Source: Dyadobacter linearis
GTDB taxonomy: Bacteria; Bacteroidota; Bacteroidia; Cytophagales; Spirosomataceae
NCBI RefSeq assembly: GCF_907165045.1
Contig: NZ_CAJRAU010000001.1
Coordinates: 1,178,001 to 1,242,000, forward strand
Length of the DNA stretch: 64,000 nt
Direction: 5' to 3'
Positions 38,102 through 46,682 of the stretch are shown piece after piece. The position numbers were made by a program, and so were the translations under genes. Below the pieces are notes generated by a model. The model did no database searches and had not been told where the DNA came from. It was given only the letters and a program-made list of their open reading frames with translations. The stretch's first letter is position 1; each line of letters opens with the position of its first letter.

Positions 38102-38164
38102 CCCCTAAATCCCCTGAAGGGGACTTTTGCGATTCTGCAAAGTCCCCATCAGGGGATTTAGGGG
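38102..38164. repeat. Large imperfect palindrome, dispersed-repeat type
   Basis: Two 26-base arms starting CCCCTAAATCCCCTGA and ending GGGGATTTAGGGG are inverted complements with a single mismatch around a short GC-closed loop. Smaller internal CCCCTgaAGGGG dyads allow a cruciform. I recall very similar 'CCCCTAAATCCCC' palindromes scattered between genes in Cytophagales and Flavobacteria. It follows hldD directly and may also act as a terminator, but there is no T-run. Confidence 0.7.
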
Positions 38165-38192
38165 CCTGGCAGGATAAGTCCACATTTTTGCG

Positions 38193-38200
38193 TATTTTTG
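38193..38200 (+). promoter_or_regulatory. Putative -7 box (TATTTTTG) for sufB
   Basis: The octamer fits TAnnTTTG and lies 73 bases before the chosen sufB start, just after the palindromic repeat. The -33 region has no TTTG at the right spacing. Confidence 0.35.
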
Positions 38201-38272
38201 GCCCCCGATTAAACTCAATAACACTTCTCTGTGTTACCTAATTACCAAACACAGCGTGATAAATTTAAGACT

Positions 38273-39724
38273 ATGAGCAAAGAAGATGAATTGTTGGAGG
38301 AAATCACCAGTTCGGAATATAAATATGGATTTGTAACTGATATTGAGGCGGATGAGGCTCCTCCGGGGCTGAACGATGATATTGTCAGGTTCATTTCTGC
38401 GAAGAAAAACGAACCTGAATGGATGCTTGCTTGGCGTTTGAAAGCTTATCATTTATGGCTCACAATGGCGGAACCCAAGTGGCCTAATGTTCATTATCCA
38501 AAAATCGATTTTCAGGCAATTAAATATTATTCGGCGCCTAAAAAGAAAAAACAGGTTGACAGTCTGGATGACATTGATCCGGAATTGCGCGACACTTTTG
38601 AACGTCTTGGGATATCTCTCAACGAACAGAAAAGACTTTCAGGCGTTTCAATCGCCGTAGATGCGGTGATGGATTCTGAATCCGTTTTCACAACGTTTAA
38701 AGAATCGTTGAAAGAAAAAGGAATTATTTTCTGCTCCATCAGCGAGGCTATTCGTGAACATCCGGCATTGGTTCAAAAATATTTAGGATCGGTTGTTCCG
38801 CCAAAGGACAACTATTATGCTGCATTGAATTCAGCTGTATTCTCCGATGGGTCATTTGTGTATATTCCAAAAGGTGTTCGCTGCCCGATGGAACTTTCCA
38901 CTTACTTCCGTATTAATGCGGCCGGAACTGGGCAGTTTGAACGTACACTCATCATTGGCGACGACGATAGCCACGTGAGCTACCTCGAAGGTTGTACTGC
39001 TCCAATGCGCGATGAAAATCAGTTGCACGCTGCGGTAGTTGAGATTTTTGCACACGAAAATGCGAATGTCAAATATTCGACCGTTCAGAACTGGTACCCG
39101 GGTGATAAGGATGGAAAAGGTGGCATTTATAACTTCGTAACCAAACGCGGACTTTGCGACGGTCGGGGTTCTAAAATATCGTGGACACAGGTTGAAACTG
39201 GTTCTGCGATTACGTGGAAATATCCGTCTGTGATCCTGAAAGGTGATAATTCGATCGGTGAGTTCTATTCAGTAGCTGTGACCAACAATATGCAGCAAGC
39301 TGATACCGGCACGAAAATGATCCACATCGGTAAAAACACCAAAAGCCGGATCGTTTCAAAAGGTATATCTGCCGGTAAAAGTCAGAACTCTTACCGCGGA
39401 TTGGTACAGGTTTTCAAAAGAGCTGAAAAAGCGCGTAACTTCTCGCAATGTGATTCCCTGTTGCTGGGAGACAAATGCGGGGCGCATACATTCCCTTATA
39501 TTGAGGTCAACAATCCTTCGGCCACAGTAGAGCACGAAGCGACGACTTCGAAAATCGGCGAGGATATCCTTTTTTACTGTAATCAGCGCGGTATTCCTAC
39601 CGAGCAGGCGGTTGCATTGATCGTTAACGGTTACGCCAAAGAAGTTCTTAACCAGCTTCCGATGGAGTTTGCAGTTGAAGCGCAAAAGCTACTGGAAATC
39701 AGCTTGGAAGGAAGCGTAGGGTAA
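38273..39724 (+). CDS. sufB: Fe-S cluster assembly protein SufB
   Basis: I start at the ATG at 38273 ('[20 protein letters not shown]', 483 residues). A GTG 14 codons upstream adds residues foreign to SufB. Family landmarks are '[22 protein letters not shown]', '[20 protein letters not shown]' (about 201-220) and '[23 protein letters not shown]' (about 396-418), each read in parts. SufB is the scaffold subunit of the SufBC2D complex. The gene stands alone: sufC, sufD and sufS do not follow, and a strong terminator ends the unit. Confidence 0.93.
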   Translation: MSKEDELLEEITSSEYKYGFVTDIEADEAPPGLNDDIVRFISAKKNEPEWMLAWRLKAYHLWLTMAEPKWPNVHYPKIDFQAIKYYSAPKKKKQVDSLDDIDPELRDTFERLGISLNEQKRLSGVSIAVDAVMDSESVFTTFKESLKEKGIIFCSISEAIREHPALVQKYLGSVVPPKDNYYAALNSAVFSDGSFVYIPKGVRCPMELSTYFRINAAGTGQFERTLIIGDDDSHVSYLEGCTAPMRDENQLHAAVVEIFAHENANVKYSTVQNWYPGDKDGKGGIYNFVTKRGLCDGRGSKISWTQVETGSAITWKYPSVILKGDNSIGEFYSVAVTNNMQQADTGTKMIHIGKNTKSRIVSKGISAGKSQNSYRGLVQVFKRAEKARNFSQCDSLLLGDKCGAHTFPYIEVNNPSATVEHEATTSKIGEDILFYCNQRGIPTEQAVALIVNGYAKEVLNQLPMEFAVEAQKLLEISLEGSVG

Positions 39725-39755
39725 CCATAAAGTCCGGAAATTTCTGCATTAATAC

Positions 39756-39789
39756 ACAAAAAGCCTTTGATCTATCATAGGCTTTTTGT
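39756..39789 (+). terminator. Terminator after sufB
   Basis: An 11-base perfect stem (ACAAAAAGCCT with AGGCTTTTTGT) with a 12-base loop starts 32 bases after the sufB stop. It shows that sufB is not co-transcribed with the antiporter gene. Confidence 0.85.
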
Positions 39790-39836
39790 ATTTTATTGAC
39801 CTTTCTAAATACAATACATCAACAAGTACCCTTTAC

Positions 39837-42107
39837 ATGACGCATGTTCCGCAACTAATTGTAGACCTCTCTCTAATACTCACGATGGCGGGTATCATTA
39901 CCCTCATTTTCAAAAAGTTGAAGCAGCCGATCGTGTTGGGTTATATTTTGGCCGGATTACTTGTAGGTCCTAATTTTCACCTTTTCCCAACCATCACCGA
40001 TATTAAAACCATCGAGATCTGGGCGGAGATCGGGGTGATTTTCTTGCTGTTCAATTTGGGTCTTGAATTTAGTTTTAAAAAGCTTGTCAAAGTCGGGAAT
40101 ACAGCCGCTATAACTGGTCTTTTCGAAGTTACCATGATGCTGATCACCGGTTTTGTGACCGGCCAGCTGATGGGATGGAGCAAGATAGACAGCCTTTTTC
40201 TAGGAGGTATTATTGCGATTTCGTCCACTACAATCATATTTCGCGCATTTGACGAACTGGGCATGAAAACCCAGAAGTTCACCCGTGTTGTATTAGGTAT
40301 CCTCGTAATTGAAGACCTCACAGCGGTATTGCTGATGGTTCTGCTGTCCACATTGTCTATCAGTCAGCAATTTGCTGGCTACGAGCTTCTGCAATCCATA
40401 TTAAAGCTATTCTTCTTTCTCACGATCTGGTTTCTGGGCGGCATATTCGTTTTCCCCACGCTGCTACGGAAGTACCGGAATTTAATGAATGATGAAAGTG
40501 TATTGATCACCTCCGTGGCACTTTGCTTTGGAATGGTCTTCCTGGTTACGCAGGCCGGGTTTTCTGCTGCATTGGGTGCGTTTATAATGGGATCGATATT
40601 GGCAGAAACCACGCACGCAGAAAAGATCGAGCATTTGCTGAAACCCTTGAAAGATCTGTTCGGCGCGGTATTCTTTATATCTGTAGGAATGCTGATCAAC
40701 CCAGGACTGCTGGTTCAATACGCAATTCCGACGATGATTTTGGTTTTTGTTGTGATTTTGGGTAAAACCATGTTTGTCACGATGGGCGCGGTGATCTCGG
40801 GGCAGCCTCTCAAAAAATCAATGCAATCTGGAATGAGCCTTTCTCAGATCGGCGAATTCTCCTTCATTATCGCGACGCTGGGCGTTTCACTCAACGTAAC
40901 GAGCGACTTTCTCTACCCTATTGCAGTCGGCGTGTCGGTGATCACCACATTTACAACGCCTTATATGATGAGGGCTTCCGAACCATTTTACAACTGGTTT
41001 GACCGGAAATTACCGGAAAAATGGAGGCACTATTTAAACCGTTACAGCACAAGTACTGAAACGATCACGCAAACCACGCACTGGCAGGAAATATTGAAAT
41101 CCTATGCGCAAACTGTTGTCTTGAATTCGGTGGTGGTTATAGGGATCATATTAGCCGCTTCCCGCCAGCTTGCCGATCAGCTGCACAGGCTGGTACCTGA
41201 AAACTACATCACCAATTCGGTACTTTTCGGGATCACCTTTCTGCTGATTTCACCATTTTTATGGGCACTTATTTTCAAAAGATCTAACCGAAAAGCATAT
41301 TCGGCAATCTGGCTGAGCCGAAAATTCAGTCGCGGGCCGTTGCTATTGCTGGAACTGTCTCGCGTACTTGTTGCTATCCTGCTAATGGGCTTTCTGCTGA
41401 GCTCGTTTTTTGCGACACCTACTGCATTGGCTATCGCCGGTGGTATTATGATGTTAGGTTTTGCTATATTTTACAGAAGGTTGCAACTGTTTTACAGCAA
41501 AATTGAAGACCGGTTTTTGCAAAATCTCAATGCGCGGCAATTGGAAGGCAGCGGAAAATCTAAGAGGATATTGCTTCCCTGGGACGCACATTTCGCCTTC
41601 CTGGAAGTTAGCGCCGATTCCAGTTTAATAGGCAAAACGTTGCAAGAACTAAAAATCAGGGAAAATTTCGGTATTAATGTGGTGTTGATCGAAAGGGGTA
41701 GCAAAACGATCTATTTACCCAAACCTACCGAAGTCCTATATCCCTGCGACCGCATTGAGGTCATCGGGACGGATGATCAGCTTGATATGTTCCGCGGACA
41801 TGTGGAGATCAGCACGGGCGGAGACGTTTACCTGGCGAATGAAGATACTATTGTATTGGAGCGGATCGAGGTAAAAAATGAGTATAATATCAGGGGGAAA
41901 AATATTAGAAACAGCGGGATACGTGAAAAAACCCGGGGTATGATCGTCGGTTTGGAACGTAATGGCGAGCGAATTTTAAACCCTGATTCGTCAATGATCA
42001 TTGAAAATCAGGATGTACTCTGGATCGCCGGAGACCGTGAACTGATCAAAGAATTTGTAAACACCAAAAGCAGCAGCGAGGAGACAATATCGCCCGTTAA
42101 TTCCTGA
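39837..42107 (+). CDS. CPA2-family monovalent cation:proton antiporter with RCK-type C-terminus (KefB-like)
   Basis: I start at the ATG at 39837 (756 residues). The frame continues upstream to a TTG inside the sufB terminator, which is not plausible. About twelve helices in the first 390 residues form the Na_H_exchanger core ('FKKLKQPIVLGYILAGLLVGP', read to about residue 43; 'LGLEFSFKKL'; 'SISQIGEF'-like 'SLSQIGEFSFII'). A further hydrophobic block (about 430-560) and a TrkA_C-type domain ('GKTLQELKIRENFGINVVLI') follow. It likely exchanges K+ or Na+ for H+. The last 11 bases overlap the convergent desulfhydrase gene. Confidence 0.9.
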   Translation: MTHVPQLIVDLSLILTMAGIITLIFKKLKQPIVLGYILAGLLVGPNFHLFPTITDIKTIEIWAEIGVIFLLFNLGLEFSFKKLVKVGNTAAITGLFEVTMMLITGFVTGQLMGWSKIDSLFLGGIIAISSTTIIFRAFDELGMKTQKFTRVVLGILVIEDLTAVLLMVLLSTLSISQQFAGYELLQSILKLFFFLTIWFLGGIFVFPTLLRKYRNLMNDESVLITSVALCFGMVFLVTQAGFSAALGAFIMGSILAETTHAEKIEHLLKPLKDLFGAVFFISVGMLINPGLLVQYAIPTMILVFVVILGKTMFVTMGAVISGQPLKKSMQSGMSLSQIGEFSFIIATLGVSLNVTSDFLYPIAVGVSVITTFTTPYMMRASEPFYNWFDRKLPEKWRHYLNRYSTSTETITQTTHWQEILKSYAQTVVLNSVVVIGIILAASRQLADQLHRLVPENYITNSVLFGITFLLISPFLWALIFKRSNRKAYSAIWLSRKFSRGPLLLLELSRVLVAILLMGFLLSSFFATPTALAIAGGIMMLGFAIFYRRLQLFYSKIEDRFLQNLNARQLEGSGKSKRILLPWDAHFAFLEVSADSSLIGKTLQELKIRENFGINVVLIERGSKTIYLPKPTEVLYPCDRIEVIGTDDQLDMFRGHVEISTGGDVYLANEDTIVLERIEVKNEYNIRGKNIRNSGIREKTRGMIVGLERNGERILNPDSSMIIENQDVLWIAGDRELIKEFVNTKSSSEETISPVNS

Positions 42108-42990
42108 GCAAACCTTGCAGTCCGCCGGTGTGAACAGCCACTATTGTTGAACCTTCCGGAAAATGCCCCTTACCGATCATATCAAAGAGTCCGTAGAACA
42201 TTTTGCCCGTATATAACTGCTCCAACTGAATACCGAACCTGGTCTTAAAATCAACAATAAAATCGAGAAGCTCAGCATTGTATTTAGCATAACCTCCGAA
42301 ATGGTATCCGGTTTGCAAATCTAATGTGCCTGTTTTTGCCGTTTCCCGGGTCAAATCCATAATATCGGCTTTCAGAAAGTCGCCTCCTTTTAGAGCTGAA
42401 AATGCCACTACATTAGCACCAGCTGATAGTAGACCTGCCGTAGTTCCACCCGTACCTGCTGCTACGCCATAATAAACCGGCGAAGTCGGCAGCTGTACTT
42501 CTACTTCTGCCACTAATTCCGCAACTCCCGGCAGCGCCAGTGTGGTTGTTCCACCTTCCGGGATGATGTAGGGAGATCCAAACCTGCTTTCAAGCGCAGA
42601 CAAATATTCGGCAGAATCCCGTAACCTGTATTCTTCCCTGGAAACGAAATGCAGCCTCATTCCTTTTTGTCTGCAAAATTGCAAAGTCGCGCTTTCTTGC
42701 GCCGGCTTCTCTCCTCTTACTACACCTATTGTTTTTAAACCCAATTCCTTCCCCGCAGCTGCCAGCGCATATAAATGATTGGAATAAGCGCCTCCAAATG
42801 TTAGTACCGTGTCCTTTTTACACGCCAAAACATCCTGCAATACATATTTAAGCTTCCTCCATTTGTTGCCCGAAACCTCCGGGTGAATCAGGTCGTCGCG
42901 TTTCACAAAGAGTCGCACAGCTGCTTTTTCAAACAATTGATCGTGCAGTTCCTGCAAAGGTGTGGGCGGAGAAGGAAGAAGTAAATCCAC
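42097..42990 (-). CDS. D-cysteine desulfhydrase / ACC deaminase-like PLP enzyme
   Basis: The 297-residue protein is a fold-type II PLP enzyme, with the Schiff-base lysine in 'EVSGNKWRKLKYVL' (about 41) and the phosphate-binding serine/asparagine run 'FGGAYSNHLYALAAAG' (about 66-81). 'GVAAGTGGTTAGLLS' matches the glycine loop of the second domain. The family degrades D-cysteine or 1-aminocyclopropane-1-carboxylate. In Bacteroidota the first is more usual, but sequence alone does not decide. It is divergent from the pseudouridine synthase gene. Confidence 0.85.
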   Translation of the reverse strand: MDLLLPSPPTPLQELHDQLFEKAAVRLFVKRDDLIHPEVSGNKWRKLKYVLQDVLACKKDTVLTFGGAYSNHLYALAAAGKELGLKTIGVVRGEKPAQESATLQFCRQKGMRLHFVSREEYRLRDSAEYLSALESRFGSPYIIPEGGTTTLALPGVAELVAEVEVQLPTSPVYYGVAAGTGGTTAGLLSAGANVVAFSALKGGDFLKADIMDLTRETAKTGTLDLQTGYHFGGYAKYNAELLDFIVDFKTRFGIQLEQLYTGKMFYGLFDMIGKGHFPEGSTIVAVHTGGLQGLLRN

Positions 42991-43022
42991 TAAAATTGGT
43001 AATTTTGTTGCTTTCCAATCGA

Positions 43023-44060
43023 ATGCAAATGTCCGAAGACCTTATTGAAATTACGTCAGACGAAGACGACCTTTTTGAACATTACCGGATTGTAGCCGAC
43101 AAAGGTCAGGGTTTGATCAGGCTTGACAAATATCTGAGCCTTCATGTAGCAAATGCATCCAGGACAAAAATACAAAATGGGATCGAAGCGGAAGCTGTCA
43201 GGGTAAACGGACTTCCTACCAAAGCGAGTTACAAAGTCAAGCCACTGGATGTAGTCACGCTCGCGTTGCCCCAGCCGCCGCGCGACACGGAGATCCTGCC
43301 TGAAAATCTTCCATTAAATATCATTTACGAAGACGACGTCCTGCTGATTGTAAATAAACCAACAGGAATGGTCGTGCACCCAGCCTTTGGCAACTGGACA
43401 GGGACATTGATCAATGGGTTAGTCTACCATTTTCAGCAGCTGCCTACCGGCCGTAATGGCGAAGGAAGGCCGGGGTTGGTTCACAGGATCGATAAGGATA
43501 CGTCTGGATTACTGGTGATTGCGAAAACGGAATTTGCTATGTCGTTTCTGGCTAAGCAATTTTCGGATCACACCATCGAGCGAACTTATTACGCGCTGAT
43601 CTGGGGTGAGCCCAAGGAGCCGGAAGGTACTATCGCCAGCTTCATTGGCCGCAGCGCCCGCGACAGGCGCGTGATGGACGTATTGCCTGAGGGCATCCAT
43701 GGAAAGCACGCTGTGACCCATTATCAGGTTATAAAAAGCCTGCGTTATGTGTCGTTGATCAAATGCAACCTGGAAACGGGGCGGACGCATCAGATTCGGG
43801 TTCATATGCAGCATCTTGGCCATCCTATTTTCAATGATCCGACTTATGGGGGAAATAAAATTCTGCGGAGTGTATCAAGCGGAAATTATAAGAATATGGT
43901 TGAAAGTTGCTTTGAGCTGCTGCCCGGCCAGGCATTGCACGCGAAATCGCTCGGCTTTATTCACCCCACTTCCAGACAGTGGGTGCAGTTTGACTCTAAT
44001 CTGCCCGAGAATTTTCAGGCAATCGTCGAAAAGTGGGAAAACTATTTAAACTACACCTAG
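43023..44060 (+). CDS. rluD: RluA/RluD-family pseudouridine synthase
   Basis: I start at 43023 or 43029 ('MQMSEDLIEITSDEDD', about 345 residues), because the frame further upstream overlaps the divergent gene. An S4-like domain (about 37-85, 'IRLDKYLSLHVANASRTKIQ') precedes the synthase domain with the catalytic aspartate in 'LVHRIDKDTSGLLV'. The RluD-like end 'GRTHQIRVHMQHLGHPIFND' is present. It isomerises uridines in 23S rRNA, and the acidic N-terminal tail of about 15 residues is a small extra. Confidence 0.92.
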   Translation: MQMSEDLIEITSDEDDLFEHYRIVADKGQGLIRLDKYLSLHVANASRTKIQNGIEAEAVRVNGLPTKASYKVKPLDVVTLALPQPPRDTEILPENLPLNIIYEDDVLLIVNKPTGMVVHPAFGNWTGTLINGLVYHFQQLPTGRNGEGRPGLVHRIDKDTSGLLVIAKTEFAMSFLAKQFSDHTIERTYYALIWGEPKEPEGTIASFIGRSARDRRVMDVLPEGIHGKHAVTHYQVIKSLRYVSLIKCNLETGRTHQIRVHMQHLGHPIFNDPTYGGNKILRSVSSGNYKNMVESCFELLPGQALHAKSLGFIHPTSRQWVQFDSNLPENFQAIVEKWENYLNYT

Positions 44061-44111
44061 AAACAGGTAAATTTTTGATTCGAAGTTGTTTTTAATAAAA
44101 AGCGATATGAT

Positions 44112-44555
44112 ATGACGGTTTCAACCAGGCACGGAAGGGAAGATGATATTCCAGCAATTTTTGAATTGGTAAAAGAATTGGCAGTATACGAAAGGGCATT
44201 GAATCAGGTTTCCAACAATGTGGAAAAAATGACCAGGGACTATCATGAAAAATTGTATGATTTTTTTGTAGCCGAATCTGATTCCAAAATCATTGGCTTA
44301 TCTCTGTACTATTTCCGCTATTCCACCTGGAAAGGCAAGCGGTTGTATATGGAGGATATTATTGTAACCGAATCAATGCGTGGAAACGGAATCGGTAAGA
44401 TTTTGTTCGACGCTACTGTGAGTGCTGCCAAAGAAACAGGCTGCACCGGAATGCTCTGGCAGGTTCTGGATTGGAATACCTCGGCAGTAGGCTTCTACCG
44501 CAAGTATGGTACCAACTTCGACAATGAATGGATTAATTGCAGTCTGGATTTCTGA
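44112..44555 (+). CDS. GNAT-family N-acetyltransferase
   Basis: The 147-residue protein has the single GNAT fold. The acetyl-CoA motif is 'MRGNGIGKILFDATVSAA' (about 89-106), preceded by 'RLYMEDIIVTES'. The start 'TRHGREDDIPAIFELVKELAVYE' matches the diamine/thialysine acetyltransferase (SSAT-like) subgroup, so polyamine or thialysine may be the substrate. It follows the pseudouridine synthase gene by 51 bases and converges on trmD. Confidence 0.88.
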   Translation: MTVSTRHGREDDIPAIFELVKELAVYERALNQVSNNVEKMTRDYHEKLYDFFVAESDSKIIGLSLYYFRYSTWKGKRLYMEDIIVTESMRGNGIGKILFDATVSAAKETGCTGMLWQVLDWNTSAVGFYRKYGTNFDNEWINCSLDF

Positions 44556-44585
44556 CAGGCTACGCTTTTCATTTGAAGAAAAATC

Positions 44586-45260
44586 CTATTTAAGCAGATC
44601 GGGCCGCCGCTCTCTGGTTCTCTCAACAGCCTGCTCGTAACGCCATTCTTCAATTTTGGCTTCATGTCCTGACATGAGAATGTCAGGCACTTTGCTGCCC
44701 TCGTAATCTGCGGGCCGGGTGTAAACAGGCGGTGCGAGTAAATTATCTTGAAAAGAATCTGTGAGCGCAGAAGTTTCATCATTCAACACGCCAGGTAATA
44801 GTCTGATAATAGCGTCAGCGAGCACGGCCGCGGCCAGTTCGCCGCCAGAAAGCACATAATCCCCGATACTAATCTCTTTGGTAACAAAAAGGTCTCTCAC
44901 ACGCTGGTCTACGCCTTTATAATGCCCGCAAAGCAAGATCAGATTACCTTTTAATGAAAGCTGGTTTACCGCACGTTGCTGCAAGAGTTCCCCGTCCGGA
45001 GTCAGATAGATGATCTCGTCATAGTTTCTTTCAGCTTGCAGCGCCTGAATGCATCGCGCGATGGGCTCGATCTGCATAACCATTCCCGCACCGCCCCCGA
45101 AAGCATAATCGTCAATCGTACGGTGTTTGTTCGTAGAGTAGTCCCGAATATCGTGCACATTCACTTCCACAAAACCACCTTGTTGCGCTCTTTTTAGGAT
45201 AGAATGCGCAAAAAAGCTTTCAAGCAGGTTGGGGACACAAGTTAATATATCAATCCGCAT
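44586..45260 (-). CDS. trmD: tRNA (guanine-37 N1)-methyltransferase
   Basis: I start at the ATG at 45260 ('[17 protein letters not shown]', 224 residues), which overlaps the end of rimM by 11 bases. The SPOUT knot motif is '[20 protein letters not shown]' (about 128-147). '[14 protein letters not shown]' (substrate loop) and the acidic '[10 protein letters not shown]' (catalytic Asp region) are also conserved. It methylates G37 of tRNAs reading CUN, CCN and CGG and prevents frameshifting. It is the third gene of the rpsP-rimM-trmD operon; rplS does not follow. Confidence 0.95.
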   Translation of the reverse strand: MRIDILTCVPNLLESFFAHSILKRAQQGGFVEVNVHDIRDYSTNKHRTIDDYAFGGGAGMVMQIEPIARCIQALQAERNYDEIIYLTPDGELLQQRAVNQLSLKGNLILLCGHYKGVDQRVRDLFVTKEISIGDYVLSGGELAAAVLADAIIRLLPGVLNDETSALTDSFQDNLLAPPVYTRPADYEGSKVPDILMSGHEAKIEEWRYEQAVERTRERRPDLLK

Positions 45261-45813
45261 CGTCAGGTGTATTAGCTGCTGAATCCTTGTCCAGATATAC
45301 ATCCAGCAAGCCTTCGGGCAGGTTAACCAGCAATTGCTTGTTCAGTTTGTCCGCCTTTAAAACGATTTCAACTGCTGTCGGAATCAGTATTTCAGTACCT
45401 TGATAATCCATCGCGATCAAATCTTGTCCGTTCAGCGAATATACTTCGCGGATAATACCAAGTTCACCGATAGTCTGATCCACGACTGTATACCCTTTGA
45501 TCTCGTGGTAATAGAAATCTTCCTCTCCAAGTGGTTCCAGGTTTTCCAGCGGCAGATAGAGCGAACTTCCTACCAAAGCCTGAGCCTTCGCCATTGTATC
45601 CACATCTTCAAAAGAAACAATAGCATTGCTTTGCTTTTGAAGGTTGATGTCTTGGATAAAGTACGGAACCAGCTCTCCTTTTATTTCAACATAAACAGAT
45701 TCCAGTCCATCATAATCATCGGGATAATCCACATCCAGAAAAATGACTACGTTACCCGCCGTGCCGTGGGTCCTGACGATATATCCCAGTAAAAAACAAT
45801 TATCCTGTGTCAT
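45250..45813 (-). CDS. rimM: 16S rRNA processing protein RimM
   Basis: The 187-residue protein has a RimM N-domain ('[20 protein letters not shown]') and a PRC-barrel C-domain ('[21 protein letters not shown]', '[15 protein letters not shown]'). It helps mature the 30S head and binds S19. It starts 87 bases after rpsP and overlaps trmD by 11 bases, the classic order. Confidence 0.93.
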   Translation of the reverse strand: MTQDNCFLLGYIVRTHGTAGNVVIFLDVDYPDDYDGLESVYVEIKGELVPYFIQDINLQKQSNAIVSFEDVDTMAKAQALVGSSLYLPLENLEPLGEEDFYYHEIKGYTVVDQTIGELGIIREVYSLNGQDLIAMDYQGTEILIPTAVEIVLKADKLNKQLLVNLPEGLLDVYLDKDSAANTPDDAD

Positions 45814-45900
45814 GGATAATAAAGAAATAAGGATGAATATAAAAAAGTATGAGTCTGCACGGAATTACCGACAGACCCATCAAAAGCATTGAAGCAATAA

Positions 45901-46545
45901 TTATTCCGCAGATTTTTCCGGAGTTGTAGCAGCAGGTGCTTCGGTTTCGGTTGCAGCTTCGGGTGCTGTTTCAGCTTCCGTTGCAGTTTCAACTTCCGGT
46001 GCAGTTTCAGTTGCGTCAGAAACTTCTCCTGCAACTTCGTCCTGTACTTCTTCAACCTCTTCAACTTCACTAACCGGCTCAACAGGAGGCGCATTTTTCT
46101 TAGCAATCGCTTCTGCACGAGTTTGGCTCACTTTACGTTCTGCATCCAGTTTCGCCTGCTTTTCAGCATTTTGTTTCTGAGACATTGAATCAGCCGCGGT
46201 AGCTTTACGGTCTGTTTTAGATCCCTTCCACTCTTCGAAACGTGTATCTGCAACTTCTTGTGTGATTGCACCTTTCAACACACCAACTTGCAAGTGTTTA
46301 CGTAACAAAACACCTTCGTGTTGCAAAATTGAACGTGCTGTGTCAGTTGGCTGAGCTCCTTTCAAAAGCCAGTCAACCGCTTTGTCCGATTCCAAAACGA
46401 TGGAAGCAGGATTTGTACCTGGGTTGTAGATACCCAATTTTTCGATGAAGCGACCATCACGTGGTGCTCTGGCATCTGCTACTACGATATCGTAGATCGC
46501 TTTCTTTTTGCGTCCACGACGCGCTAACCTAATTTTAACTGCCAT
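45901..46545 (-). CDS. rpsP: Ribosomal protein S16 with long acidic Ala/Glu tail
   Basis: I start at the ATG at 46545 ('MAVKIRLARRGRKKKAIYDI', 214 residues), since the frame upstream continues through the promoter. Residues 1-80 are S16 proper ('RDGRFIEKLGIYNPG', 'LLKGAQPTDTARSILQ'). After about residue 110 the protein is a low-complexity tail of Lys/Ala, then Glu/Val/Ala/Thr. Bacterial S16 is usually 80-90 residues. Extended versions are known in Bacteroidota, and this one more than doubles the length. It is first in the rpsP-rimM-trmD operon. Confidence 0.93.
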   Translation of the reverse strand: MAVKIRLARRGRKKKAIYDIVVADARAPRDGRFIEKLGIYNPGTNPASIVLESDKAVDWLLKGAQPTDTARSILQHEGVLLRKHLQVGVLKGAITQEVADTRFEEWKGSKTDRKATAADSMSQKQNAEKQAKLDAERKVSQTRAEAIAKKNAPPVEPVSEVEEVEEVQDEVAGEVSDATETAPEVETATEAETAPEAATETEAPAATTPEKSAE

Positions 46546-46591
46546 TTTGAATTTGTTATAGCGGGAACTCGTCCCTTGATTAAACAGGGTG

Positions 46592-46599
46592 CAAATGTA
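46592..46599 (-). promoter_or_regulatory. Putative -7 box (TACATTTG) of rpsP
   Basis: On the minus strand the octamer matches TAnnTTTG and lies about 47 bases upstream of the rpsP ATG. The short leader contains GGGA/TCCC complementary bases that could form a small hairpin. Confidence 0.45.
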
Positions 46600-46635
46600 A
46601 GAAATTATCTCCATTTTTAATATGGAGGCATAAAA

Positions 46636-46663
46636 AAAGGGAAGACATTGCTGTCTTCCCTTT
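46636..46663 (-). terminator. Terminator after the OmpA-family gene
   Basis: An 11-base perfect stem (AAAGGGAAGAC with GTCTTCCCTTT) with a six-base loop is followed on the minus strand by seven Ts. It lies 20 bases after the ompA-type stop codon. Confidence 0.88.
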
Positions 46664-46682
46664 GTATTTTTTTCCCTCCGGA

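Noticed and set aside
38231..38272. GTG-initiated extension of sufB
   Set aside because: The extra 14 residues do not belong to SufB and an ATG with a typical SufB N-terminus lies at 38273.
39786..39836. TTG-initiated extension of the antiporter gene
   Set aside because: It would start inside the terminator stem of sufB; the ATG at 39837 begins the first helix properly.
42960..43022. Upstream extension of the pseudouridine synthase gene
   Set aside because: It overlaps the divergent desulfhydrase start and encodes no conserved residues.
45810..46118. Lys/Leu-rich 102-codon frame on the minus strand overlapping the rpsP tail
   Set aside because: It is an out-of-frame read of the low-complexity tail and has no independent support.
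46546..46614. Upstream extension of rpsP
   Set aside because: It reads through the promoter region and S16 conservation begins at the ATG at 46545.
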